From positions 1 through 29,789 of the forward strand of contig JAEWMV010000228.1 of the NCBI GenBank assembly GCA_023393045.1: 29,789 nucleotides of DNA, given 5' to 3'. The first letter of the stretch is position 1. Each line of letters starts with the position of its first letter. The position numbers and the translations under genes were made by a program. Positions 22,264 through 29,789 of the stretch are shown in pieces. Source of the DNA: Bacillota bacterium. GTDB taxonomy: Bacteria > Bacillota > Clostridia > Christensenellales > CAG-138. The notes beneath the pieces are model-generated. The model did not search any database. It saw nothing but the letters and a program-made list of their open reading frames with translations, and was not told the DNA's origin.

Positions 22264-24774
22264 ATGAAGAAATCCGCCAGAAGCAAAAGGAAGAATGAAA
22301 CGGACCGCACGCCGGAGCAGACCAAGCGCGAGGTGCTGGGCGTATGCCTGGTCGCGCTGGGCCTGTTTTTCGGCGCGAGCCTGTATTCGGACGCGGTGGG
22401 CATCGCGGGCAAGGCGATCAGCGGCTTTTTCTTCGGCGTAATGGGGATTGTGGGCTACGCGATACCTGTCGTGACAGTCGCGTGGGGCGTGCTCGTCATT
22501 ATCTTTTCAGAAAAGCCCGCGCGGCCGCTTACGGTGTTCCTCGTGTCGCTCTTTTTTATCTGCCTGCTCAGCGCGCTTCATATCGGCGCAAGGGATTCCA
22601 TCGAAACCGTCAAGGTGTTTGATTATTATAAGGACGCCTATCTTTACGGGCAGCAATACCGCGCGGGTGGCGGCGCCGTCGGCGCGCTGCTGGCGTACCC
22701 CTCCCTGCTGCTGATGGGCAAGGTCGGCTCCTATATCGTATTCATCGCGGCCATGCTCGTGTCGTTTCTGGTGACGACGCGGCTTTCCCTCAAGCGCGCC
22801 GGCGAAAAGCTGGGTTATGGAATCAAGCAGGGCGTCGATACCGTGAGCGAGCGCATCAGCGAAAGGCGAAAGGCCCTCTATACCGAGGACTTGTCGGAAC
22901 CGGTGATGCTGCCCCTGATCCCGCAGAAAAAGGGCAAAAACGGTAAAAAAGACGCGCAGCCCTCCGCCGACCCGTACAGGATGGAGCCGCATCGGGAAGA
23001 ATATGTCACGGGCGGCCCGGTCAGGGTGAAAAACGCGCTGGACGCGCTTGAATTCATGCCCGCAAGCGGCGCGCTCGAGCGCAGGGCCAGGGAGGACAAG
23101 CTTGCCCGCGATTTTGACAGGATGAAAATCGAACCTCCGCCGGAAGGGGAGTATTTCGTGAGCGACGAATTGGACGACGACGCCTCCGGCGCGAGCAGGA
23201 TCACGCGCAACGCGCCCGCCGTCCCGAAAAAGAGCGCGGCAAAACCCGCCGCCTCCGCCGACGCGCCCCGTGTGCAGGAAAAGCCGGCGGAGCATGTGCC
23301 CGTCGTATACCAGCGGCCGCCTTATGATTTGCTGAATATACCGGAGCAGAGCTACATACCCAGCGAATCCCCGCTTGAAAAGGCGAAGCTGCTGGAGGAA
23401 ACGCTCGCCACCTTCAACATCAGCGCCAAGGTCATCAATTACAGCGTGGGGCCTGTCATCACGCGCTTTGAGCTGCAGCCCGCCAAGGGTGTGCGCGTGA
23501 ATCGGATCACCGCGCTTTCGCAGGATCTCGCCCTCGCGCTCGCCGCGCAGCGCGTGCGCATCGAGGCGCCCATACCCGGCAAGCAGGCCATCGGTATCGA
23601 GATACCCAACCGAAATACCGCCAAGGTGCTGCTGCGCGAGGTGGTGGAATCGCGCGAGTTCCAGGCGGAAAAATCCTCCATCGCGTTTGCGTTGGGTAAG
23701 GACATTGCCGGCAAGATCATCACGGCGGATCTCGACCGCATGCCGCACATGCTCATCGCGGGCTCTACGGGCTCGGGCAAGAGCGTGTGCATCAACGACA
23801 TCATCATCAGCATGGCGTATAAGTCCTCGCCGGACGAGCTGCGCCTCATACTCGTGGACCCGAAGGTGGTCGAGATGCGCATGTACGCGGCGCTTCCGCA
23901 TTTGATGCTGCCCGTCGTGACGGACGCGAAAAAGGCCGCGGGCGCGCTCAAATGGACGGTCATGGAGATGGAACGGCGCTATAAGCTCATCGCAGAGCTC
24001 AACGCGCGCGACCTGACGCGCTACAACCAGCTTGTGAGCGACCCCGCGGAAAAGCTGCCCAAGCTCGTGGTCGTCATAGACGAGCTCGCGGATCTGATGA
24101 TGGTCGCCGCGAAGGATGTGGAGGATTCCATCTGCCGCATCGCGCAGCTCGGCCGCGCCTCGGGCATCCACATGATCGTGGCGACGCAGCGGCCCTCCAC
24201 CGACGTTATCACGGGCCTTATCAAGGCGAACATCCCCTCGCGCATCGCCTTTGCCGTGTCCTCCGCCGTGGATTCGCGCGTCATACTCGACGAGGGCGGC
24301 GCGGAAAAGCTTTTGGGCAAGGGCGACATGCTCTTCCACGCGAACGGCGCGAGCAAGCCCGTGCGCGCGCAGGCGGCGCTGGTGACGGATGAAGAGGTGG
24401 AGCGCGTGATGGAGTTCTTCGGCGAGCATGTGGATGCGCAGCCCCTGCGCGAGGACGATTTTGAAAAGATCGCCGCGTCCGCTTCCGGCAGCGCGGCGCA
24501 GGGCAACGGCAAGCAGGAGGATGATCTCCTGCCCGAGGCCGTGAAAATCGTTTTGAACGACGGGCAGGCCTCCATTTCGATGATACAAAGGAAGCTGCGC
24601 GTGGGCTACGCGCGTGCGGCAAGGCTTATCGATATCATGGAAAACATGAAATTCGTCAGCGCGTCCGAGGGCAGCAAGCCGCGGCGTGTGCTCATCAGCC
24701 GCGCGGAATACGAGCGCACGTTCGGCTCTGCCGCGGCGCAATATCAAGGGGAAGAGAATTGTGATGAGGACTAG
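22264..24774 (+). CDS. ftsK: DNA translocase FtsK/SpoIIIE
   Basis: A hexameric ATP-driven DNA pump at the septum, which moves chromosome ends in division and into the forespore during sporulation. The start chosen is ATG 22264 (836 residues), 5 bases after AGAGGT. ATG 22246 is in frame but would be almost leaderless. About four N-terminal membrane helices (residues 20-170) are followed by a charged, Pro/Ala-rich linker (about 190-350). The motor has Walker A GSTGSGKS (500-507), Walker B VVVIDELAD (Asp606) and ATQRPSTDVITG. The C-terminal gamma winged helix (about 755-815, RKLRVGYARAARLIDIME) reads DNA polarity. Whether it acts as FtsK or SpoIIIE cannot be told from sequence. It overlaps rimO by 11 bases. 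Confidence 0.95.
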   Translation: MKKSARSKRKNETDRTPEQTKREVLGVCLVALGLFFGASLYSDAVGIAGKAISGFFFGVMGIVGYAIPVVTVAWGVLVIIFSEKPARPLTVFLVSLFFICLLSALHIGARDSIETVKVFDYYKDAYLYGQQYRAGGGAVGALLAYPSLLLMGKVGSYIVFIAAMLVSFLVTTRLSLKRAGEKLGYGIKQGVDTVSERISERRKALYTEDLSEPVMLPLIPQKKGKNGKKDAQPSADPYRMEPHREEYVTGGPVRVKNALDALEFMPASGALERRAREDKLARDFDRMKIEPPPEGEYFVSDELDDDASGASRITRNAPAVPKKSAAKPAASADAPRVQEKPAEHVPVVYQRPPYDLLNIPEQSYIPSESPLEKAKLLEETLATFNISAKVINYSVGPVITRFELQPAKGVRVNRITALSQDLALALAAQRVRIEAPIPGKQAIGIEIPNRNTAKVLLREVVESREFQAEKSSIAFALGKDIAGKIITADLDRMPHMLIAGSTGSGKSVCINDIIISMAYKSSPDELRLILVDPKVVEMRMYAALPHLMLPVVTDAKKAAGALKWTVMEMERRYKLIAELNARDLTRYNQLVSDPAEKLPKLVVVIDELADLMMVAAKDVEDSICRIAQLGRASGIHMIVATQRPSTDVITGLIKANIPSRIAFAVSSAVDSRVILDEGGAEKLLGKGDMLFHANGASKPVRAQAALVTDEEVERVMEFFGEHVDAQPLREDDFEKIAASASGSAAQGNGKQEDDLLPEAVKIVLNDGQASISMIQRKLRVGYARAARLIDIMENMKFVSASEGSKPRRVLISRAEYERTFGSAAAQYQGEENCDED

Positions 24775-26059
24775 GCGCGCGGGCATGATTTCATTGGGCT
24801 GCTCGAAGAACCGCGTGGACTCGGAGAAGATACTTTCCTGCCTGCGGGACGCGGGCTTTACAATCACCAACGATCAGGCGCGGGCGGACGTCGTCATCGT
24901 CAACACCTGCGGTTTTATCACCTCCGCAAAAGAGGAATCCATCAACGCTATACTCGAGGTTGCGCAGACGAAAAAAGAGGACGCCCTTCTCGCGGTAACG
25001 GGCTGCCTCGCGCAGCGCTATTTGAAGGAGCTTCAGGAGGAACTGCCCGAGGTGGATATCTTCCACGGCGTGGGTTCCCCCGAAGCGCTGGTTGAAAAGA
25101 TACGCGCGGCCTTCGGAGAGAGCGGCGCGGTGTTCTACTGCGGAAGCCGTGTGCTCACCACGCCTTCCTACAGCGCGTACCTTCGCATCGCGGACGGGTG
25201 CGACAACCGCTGCACCTATTGCGCGATTCCCCTGATTCGGGGCGGCAGAAAAAGCGTGCCGATGGAAACGCTCGTCGCCGAGGCGCAAAGCCTCGCCTCG
25301 GGCGGCGTAAAGGAGCTCACGCTCATCGCGCAGGATACTTCCGCTTACGGCGCGGAGCTTTACGGCAGGCCTTCCCTCGCACAACTGCTTGAAAAGATAG
25401 CCGGAATAGACTGCCTCAAATGGATACGCGTGCTCTACGCTTATCCCAATACGATAGACGAAGCGCTCGTCGATACGATGCTGCGCCATGACAACATCGT
25501 CAAATACATCGACATGCCCATTCAGCATATCGACCCCGCCATGCTCAAGCGCATGAACCGCCACGGCACGGCGGAGCATATCAGAAAAATCACAGAATAT
25601 ATCAGGCGCGCGTCGCCCGATTTTATCCTGCGCACGACCGTGATGACGGGCTTCCCGGGAGAGACGGAAGAACAATTCGTGCGCTTGGCCGAATTCTTAA
25701 AGGGGCACCCATTCGACCGGGTCGGCGCGTTTGTTTTTTCGCCGGAGGACGGTACGCCCGCCGCGCAGTTCCCGGACGCTGTCGACGAGGCCGTGGCGCA
25801 AAAGCGCCTCGATATCCTCATGCGAAACCAGCGCGGAATATCCCGCAGGCTCAACGAAGGGCGCGTGGGCAAGGAATACGAAGCGCTTGTCGAGGAAATA
25901 AACGGGACGACGGCGCTTTGCAGGAGCTATGCCGAAGCGCCGGAGGTGGACGGAAAAATCGCCGTGTCCGGCGCGGCGCTTCACATAAAACCGGGTGATT
26001 TCATACGCGTTCGCATCGTGTCCGCGGGCGCATACGATTTGAAGGGAGAAGCCTTATGA
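24764..26059 (+). CDS. rimO: Ribosomal protein S12 methylthiotransferase RimO
   Basis: RimO adds a methylthio group to an Asp of ribosomal protein S12, using radical SAM chemistry. The start chosen is ATG 24764 (431 residues), 10 bases after GGGGAA. The adjacent GTG at 24761 is also possible. The N-terminal cluster domain has LGCSKNRVDSE, NTCGFI and GCLAQRY, each with a ligand Cys. The radical SAM motif is Cys146, Cys150, Cys153 in DGCDNRCTYCAIP. A C-terminal TRAM domain (about 370-430) ends the protein. The LGCSKN wording and length favour RimO over MiaB, which has a different N-terminal pattern. It overlaps ftsK and pgsA (ATGA). Confidence 0.94.
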   Translation: MRTRRAGMISLGCSKNRVDSEKILSCLRDAGFTITNDQARADVVIVNTCGFITSAKEESINAILEVAQTKKEDALLAVTGCLAQRYLKELQEELPEVDIFHGVGSPEALVEKIRAAFGESGAVFYCGSRVLTTPSYSAYLRIADGCDNRCTYCAIPLIRGGRKSVPMETLVAEAQSLASGGVKELTLIAQDTSAYGAELYGRPSLAQLLEKIAGIDCLKWIRVLYAYPNTIDEALVDTMLRHDNIVKYIDMPIQHIDPAMLKRMNRHGTAEHIRKITEYIRRASPDFILRTTVMTGFPGETEEQFVRLAEFLKGHPFDRVGAFVFSPEDGTPAAQFPDAVDEAVAQKRLDILMRNQRGISRRLNEGRVGKEYEALVEEINGTTALCRSYAEAPEVDGKIAVSGAALHIKPGDFIRVRIVSAGAYDLKGEAL

Positions 26060-26595
26060 ACACGCCGAACAAACTGACAATCCTTCGCATGGCGCTCACA
26101 CCCGTTTTCGTGGGGTGCTTTTATCTGCCCGTGGACTATAAGCTCTACATCGCGGCCGCCGTGTTCGTCATCGCCTACATCACGGACATACTCGACGGGC
26201 AGATCGCAAGGCGGCGCAACATCGTCACGGACTTCGGCAAGCTTATGGATCCCATGGCGGATAAGATATTAACGGGCGCTGCCATGATCATGCTCACGGG
26301 CATCGGCATGCTCTCGCCCATCGCGACGCTCATCACCATCGCGCGCGAGTTCATCATCAGCGCGATACGCCAGGTGTCCGCGGGGAAGAACATCGTGATC
26401 GCCGCGGGGCAAATCGGCAAGCTCAAAACCTTCACCCAATGCATCGGCATCACGCTGATATTGCTCGGCAACCCGATATTTGCCATGTGGAACATTCCCT
26501 TCGACCAGATCGTGATCTGGATATCTGTGGCGCTCGCGATATGGTCCTGCGTGGATTACATCGTTAAAAACGCAAAAGTGCTCGAGGAGAAATAA
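26056..26595 (+). CDS. pgsA: CDP-diacylglycerol-glycerol-3-phosphate 3-phosphatidyltransferase
   Basis: PgsA makes phosphatidylglycerol phosphate, the committed step to phosphatidylglycerol and cardiolipin, in the membrane. The 179 residues begin MNTPNKLTILRMALTPVF, typical of the family. The CDP-alcohol phosphotransferase motif is complete: Asp44, Asp47-Gly48, Ala-Arg (51-52), then Gly, Asp and Asp in DFGKLMDPMADK. About four to five membrane helices follow. It overlaps rimO by 4 bases (ATGA), and cinA starts 4 bases after its stop, so they form one operon. The pgsA-cinA-recA order matches Bacillus. Confidence 0.95.
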   Translation: MNTPNKLTILRMALTPVFVGCFYLPVDYKLYIAAAVFVIAYITDILDGQIARRRNIVTDFGKLMDPMADKILTGAAMIMLTGIGMLSPIATLITIAREFIISAIRQVSAGKNIVIAAGQIGKLKTFTQCIGITLILLGNPIFAMWNIPFDQIVIWISVALAIWSCVDYIVKNAKVLEEK

Positions 26596-26599
26596 AAAC

Positions 26600-27823
26600 A
26601 TGACGTGCGAGCTCATTTCGGTCGGCACGGAGCTTTTGCTCGGCAACATACTCAACACCAACGCGCAGTATATTTCCCAGAAGCTTGCCGACCTTGGCGT
26701 GAACTGCTATTTGCAGACCACCGTCGGCGACAACGCCCATCGGCTGGAGGAAGCGGTGCGCCGCGCGCTTGCGCGGGCTGACGTCGTGATTCTCACCGGC
26801 GGCCTCGGCCCCACAGCGGATGATCTGACCAAGGAAACGGTGTCCGCCGCATTTAACAGGGAACTTGTTACGGATGAGGAATCGCTTATAACGCTCAAAG
26901 CGCGCTTTGAGAAAATGGAGCGCGAAATGACGCCCAACAACCTCAAGCAGGCGATGTTCCCCGAGGGGAGCCTCATATTGCCCAACCCCAACGGCACGGC
27001 GCCCGGCTGCATCATCGAAGAGGACGGCAAGTGCGCCGTCATGCTGCCCGGCCCGCCGCATGAAATGGAGCCGATGTTCGACAACAGCGTCATGCCCTAT
27101 CTTGAAAAGAAGAGCGGGACAAAGCTCTATTCGCGCATGATCCGCATATTCGGAAAGGGCGAGTCGAGCGTGGAGTACGCGCTTCACGACCTGATGGATT
27201 ATGAAAATCCTACCGTCGCGCCCTACGCGCTCGCAAGCGAGGTGAAGCTTCGCGTCACGGCGCGCTGCAAAGACGAAGCGGAGGGGGAGAGGCTGATGCG
27301 CCCCGTCATCGAAGAAATATGCGCGCGCCTTGGCGACGTGGTGTATTCCCTCGAGGGGAAGGAGCTGCACGAGGTCTGCGCGGAGCTGCTGATAAAATCC
27401 GGCCAAACGATCGCCGTGGCGGAAAGCTGCACGGGCGGCATGCTCGCCTCCAAATTCGTTTCCGTGCCCGGCAGCTCAAAATATTTCCTCGAAGGGTGCG
27501 TGACTTACGCCAACGGCGCGAAAACCGCGCGGCTCGGCGTTTCCGAAGGAACGCTCGCGCGCTTCGGCGCGGTCAGTCCGGAAACGGCGCTTGAAATGGC
27601 GCGAGGCATGAAAAAAACCTCCGGCGCGGACATCGCGCTCTCTACTACGGGCATCGCGGGGCCCGACGGCGGCACGCAGGAAAAGCCCGTGGGACTCGTT
27701 TACGTCGCGCTCGTCACAAAAAACGCCGAGCAGGTCATGGAATTCCGCTTCACGGGGAGCCGCGAGAGGATACGGAACCTCGCCTGCCTCAACACGCTCG
27801 ATATGCTCAGACGAAGTTTTTAA
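26600..27823 (+). CDS. cinA: Competence/damage-inducible protein CinA (nucleotide amidohydrolase)
   Basis: CinA has an N-terminal MoaB/MogA-like domain (COG1058, about 1-165, with LISVGTELLLGNILNTNA and LTGGLGPTADDLT). The middle part ends near 250. The C-terminal NMN deamidase domain (PncC-like, about 255-405) has VAESCTGGMLASKFVSVPGS and STTGIAGPDGGT. It is linked to NAD recycling and ADP-ribose pyrophosphatase activity, and in some species to transformation. The 407 residues are full length. The start is ATG 26600 after GAGGAGAAAT. The stop at 27821-27823 touches the -35 of the recA promoter. Confidence 0.95.
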   Translation: MTCELISVGTELLLGNILNTNAQYISQKLADLGVNCYLQTTVGDNAHRLEEAVRRALARADVVILTGGLGPTADDLTKETVSAAFNRELVTDEESLITLKARFEKMEREMTPNNLKQAMFPEGSLILPNPNGTAPGCIIEEDGKCAVMLPGPPHEMEPMFDNSVMPYLEKKSGTKLYSRMIRIFGKGESSVEYALHDLMDYENPTVAPYALASEVKLRVTARCKDEAEGERLMRPVIEEICARLGDVVYSLEGKELHEVCAELLIKSGQTIAVAESCTGGMLASKFVSVPGSSKYFLEGCVTYANGAKTARLGVSEGTLARFGAVSPETALEMARGMKKTSGADIALSTTGIAGPDGGTQEKPVGLVYVALVTKNAEQVMEFRFTGSRERIRNLACLNTLDMLRRSF

Positions 27824-27851
27824 TGTACAAAAACAGAACATATGTTATAAT
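27824..27851 (+). promoter_or_regulatory. recA promoter with LexA (SOS) box
   Basis: TGTACA (27824-27829), a 16-base spacer and TATAAT (27846-27851) form the promoter. GAACATATGTTA (27836-27847) overlaps the -10 and differs from the Gram-positive LexA box GAAC-N4-GTTC by one base. This predicts SOS control of recA. Confidence 0.7.
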
Positions 27852-27901
27852 TTTGATGGCGCTACGGGTTTGATAATGAATGAAGGGATGGGCACCGCTA
27901 T

Positions 27902-28921
27902 ATGATGGAGAAGGAAAAAGCGCTGGAGATGGCGTTAAGCCAGATTGAGAAGCAGTTCGGCAAGGGCGCCGTGATGAAACTGGGGGACGCTGCGGGGAGG
28001 ATTTCCGTTTCAACGGTGCCATCCGGCTGCCTTGAACTGGATATCGCGCTGGGCGTCGGGGGCATACCGCGCGGCAGGATCGTGGAAATATACGGGCCGG
28101 AATCCTCCGGCAAGACCACGCTCGCGCTGCATGTGATCGCGGAGGCGCAAAAGCTTGGCGGCGCGGCGGCCTTCATCGACGCGGAGCATGCGCTCGACCC
28201 CACATACGCGGGCAACCTCGGCGTGGACGTGCAGAACCTCTACGTTTCCCAGCCCGACACGGGCGAGGAAGCGCTGCAGATATGCGAGGCGCTGGTGCGA
28301 AGCAGCGCCATCGACGTGGTCGTCATCGACTCCGTCGCGGCCCTCGTGCCCAAGGCGGAAATCGAGGGTGACATGGGCGACGCGCACGTCGGCCTTCAGG
28401 CGCGACTGATGTCCCAGGCGCTCAGAAAGCTCGCGGGCGTCATTTCCAAGTCGAACACCATCGTCGTATTTATCAACCAGCTGCGCGAAAAGGTCGGCGT
28501 GATGTTCGGCAACCCAGAAACCACGCCCGGCGGCAAGGCGCTCAAATATTATGCGTCGATCCGCCTTGACGTGCGGCGCATCGATTCCATCAAGAACGGC
28601 AACGACGTCGTGGGCAACAGGACGCGCATCAAAGTCGTCAAGAACAAGGTCGCGCCACCCTTCAAGGTTGCGGAATGCGACATGATCTACGGCGAGGGCA
28701 TCTCGCGCGAAAGCTCGGTGCTCGACCTTGCCGTCAACAACAAAATCGTCGTCAAATCCGGCGCATGGTATTATTATGGGGAAATGCGCATGGCGCAGGG
28801 GCGCGACAATGCAAGGCTCTTCCTCAAGGACAATGTGGAGCTTTGCGCGGAAATCGAGGAGAAAGTGCGCGCGGCCCTTATCAGTACGCCGGGCGGAGAA
28901 GACGCTCCGGACATGGAGTAA
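27902..28921 (+). CDS. recA: Recombinase RecA
   Basis: RecA forms filaments on single-stranded DNA, drives strand exchange and stimulates LexA self-cleavage. The 339 residues carry Walker A GPESSGKTT (65-73, Lys71), IDSVAALVPKAEIEGDMGD (Walker B and loop L1 region), FINQLREKVGVMFGNPETT (loop L2 region) and a Lys/Arg-rich C-terminal domain ending in an acidic tail. The first in-frame start is ATG 27902, with a second ATG at 27905. The only upstream ribosome binding site, AAGGGA (27883-27888), is 13 bases away, which is unusually far. It is transcribed alone between a LexA-controlled promoter and a strong terminator. Confidence 0.97.
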   Translation: MMEKEKALEMALSQIEKQFGKGAVMKLGDAAGRISVSTVPSGCLELDIALGVGGIPRGRIVEIYGPESSGKTTLALHVIAEAQKLGGAAAFIDAEHALDPTYAGNLGVDVQNLYVSQPDTGEEALQICEALVRSSAIDVVVIDSVAALVPKAEIEGDMGDAHVGLQARLMSQALRKLAGVISKSNTIVVFINQLREKVGVMFGNPETTPGGKALKYYASIRLDVRRIDSIKNGNDVVGNRTRIKVVKNKVAPPFKVAECDMIYGEGISRESSVLDLAVNNKIVVKSGAWYYYGEMRMAQGRDNARLFLKDNVELCAEIEEKVRAALISTPGGEDAPDME

Positions 28922-28935
28922 GCGCGTTACAGAAT

Positions 28936-28974
28936 AAGTCGGGGACGCTTTAGCGTTCTTGACTTTTATTTTTC
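28936..28974 (+). terminator. Intrinsic terminator of recA
   Basis: A 13-bp stem, 28936-28948 with 28953-28965, pairs fully (several G-U pairs) around a TTTA loop and is followed by TTATTTTTC. Its 3' arm contains the -35 of the next promoter. Confidence 0.75.
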
Positions 28975-28987
28975 AGCGCGATACAAT
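28959..28987 (+). promoter_or_regulatory. Promoter of rny, interlocked with the recA terminator
   Basis: TTGACT (28959-28964), a 17-base spacer and TACAAT (28982-28987) match the SigA consensus at 5 of 6 in both boxes. The -35 lies in the terminator stem. Confidence 0.6.
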
Positions 28988-28993
28988 TATTAA

Positions 28994-29118
28994 GAGTAAA
29001 TATATGCCGGTGTGTATTTTCATGGATTCATATAGATCTAATGGAAATTTGTCCATGCATACTGAGTACATGTCATACTCGTATACTTTATATATAAATT
29101 TGGAGGTGCAAATATTTC
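28994..29118 (+). promoter_or_regulatory. AT-rich 5' leader of rny
   Basis: If the promoter above is used, rny mRNA has a leader of about 125 bases. It holds inverted repeats CATGGA/TCCATG (29021-29026, 29052-29057) and GAGTA/TACTC (29064-29068, 29076-29080). A further -10-like TATACT is at 29082-29087. No known riboswitch was recognised. Confidence 0.35.
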
Positions 29119-29789
29119 GTGCGTGAAATAATTATCCCCATCATTGTAGGGGTTGTTTGTCTTGCAGCAGGCGGCTTCTTTGTTTACGTTTACCTTAAAA
29201 ACAACGCAAAAGCCAAGATTGCCAAAGCCGAGGAAGCCGTCCGGCAGATGATCGACGACGCGCAAAAGCGTGCCGAAACCATTAAGAAGGAAACCATTCT
29301 GGAGGCCAAAGAGGAAGCGTATCGCATCAAGAGCGATAACGAGCGCGAAAATAAGGAAAGGCGCAACGAGATACAGCGCTCCGAGCGCCGCCTGCTTCAG
29401 AAGGAAGAAGTGCTCGACAAAAAGGTGGAAGCCGTCGAAGCGCGCGAGGAAGGCCTCAACAAGAAGCAGAGGCAGATTGACGAAATGGAAAACGAAGCGC
29501 GCGAGCTTCACGACCAGCAGCTCAGGCAGCTTGAAAAAATCTCCGGTTTGTCTATGGACGAGGCGAAGGAGATCCTCTTGGGCAACGTCGAGCGCGATGC
29601 GCGCCACGAAGCGGCCATCATGCTGCGCGAGATCGAGGCCAAAACGAAAGAGGAGGCGGACAAGCGCGCGCGCAACATCGTCGCCATGGCGATACAGCGC
29701 TGCGCCGCCGACCATGTCGCGGAAACCACGGTTTCCGTCGTGCCTCTGCCCAACGACGAAATGAAGGGCCGCATCATCGGCCGCGAGGG
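29119..29789 (+). CDS. rny: Ribonuclease Y (3' end outside window)
   Basis: RNase Y is the membrane-anchored endoribonuclease that starts mRNA decay in Firmicutes. The frame opens at GTG 29119, 11 bases after GGAGGT, and runs to the window end without a stop (223 residues visible). Residues 2-24 (REIIIPIIVGVVCLAAGGFF) form the membrane anchor. A long charged coiled coil (about 25-190) with the usual LEKISGLSMDEAKEILL block follows, and the KH domain begins with MKGRIIGREG at the very end. The HD catalytic domain lies beyond the window. recA-rny adjacency is common in Firmicutes. Confidence 0.95.
   Translation, partial: MREIIIPIIVGVVCLAAGGFFVYVYLKNNAKAKIAKAEEAVRQMIDDAQKRAETIKKETILEAKEEAYRIKSDNERENKERRNEIQRSERRLLQKEEVLDKKVEAVEAREEGLNKKQRQIDEMENEARELHDQQLRQLEKISGLSMDEAKEILLGNVERDARHEAAIMLREIEAKTKEEADKRARNIVAMAIQRCAADHVAETTVSVVPLPNDEMKGRIIGRE

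Noticed and set aside
22507..24870. 787-codon open frame on the - strand opposite ftsK
   Set aside because: It is a shadow of the GC-rich ftsK codons. The product is His/Arg-rich, without recognisable domains, and no ribosome binding site or promoter is seen.
29270..29764. + strand frame with an Arg/Lys-rich product
   Set aside because: It is an out-of-frame reading of rny. The rny frame from 29119 gives the RNase Y anchor, coiled coil and KH start.
1..29789. CRISPR arrays, insertion sequences, prophage, tRNA or rRNA genes
   Set aside because: No direct repeat arrays, transposase or integrase motifs, or tRNA-like cloverleaf regions were seen. Almost all of the sequence is explained by conserved genes.

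Overview
The window reads as a GC-rich, endospore-forming member of the Clostridia (Firmicutes). Spore genes (spoIVB, spo0A, ytfJ) sit among clostridial housekeeping genes. An ispH-rpsA fusion, typical of Clostridia, and a sodium-pumping decarboxylase operon point to an anaerobe. All genes are on the + strand and most start behind a clear AGGAGG-type ribosome binding site. I cannot name the species. I see no tRNA, rRNA, insertion sequence, prophage or CRISPR array.

Layout. 1-3.7 kb: the 3' part of recN, then spoIVB and spo0A, an order also found in Bacillus. 3.8-6.2 kb: deoB and a secreted S11 (DacF-like) protein that has lost all its catalytic motifs. 6.2-8.3 kb: an M50 membrane protease with scpA and scpB (condensin loaders). 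8.3-11.1 kb: a DUF2953 protein, ytfJ, an intact D-Ala-D-Ala carboxypeptidase and rluB. 11.2-14.8 kb: a decarboxylase operon with a gamma-like subunit, a free biotin carrier, the beta sodium pump and the alpha carboxyltransferase. 14.9-22.2 kb: a tightly overlapping operon of surE, an RpiR regulator, a histidine phosphatase, a BaiN/HI0933-like flavoprotein, cmk, plsC and ispH-rpsA. 22.2-27.8 kb: ftsK/spoIIIE, rimO, pgsA and cinA. 27.8-29.8 kb: recA under a LexA-type operator, and the 5' part of rny, cut by the window end.

How they work together. The themes are sporulation control, chromosome handling (RecN, ScpAB, FtsK, RecA), envelope and lipid synthesis (carboxypeptidase, PlsC, PgsA, IspH), translation (RluB, S1, RimO) and RNA decay (RNase Y). 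The oad operon looks like a self-contained energy module set into this housekeeping neighbourhood.

Most interesting points. (1) A pseudo-DacF whose ribosome binding site lies in one arm of a 16-bp hairpin, with a possible forespore promoter in the loop. (2) A strong extended -10 promoter plus ribosome binding site inside ispH-rpsA, exactly at the domain junction, which could make free S1. (3) A Spo0A receiver with an acidic-pocket Asp changed to Asn and the conserved Lys changed to Met. (4) Several promoters interlocked with terminators (spoIVB, DUF2953, rny).
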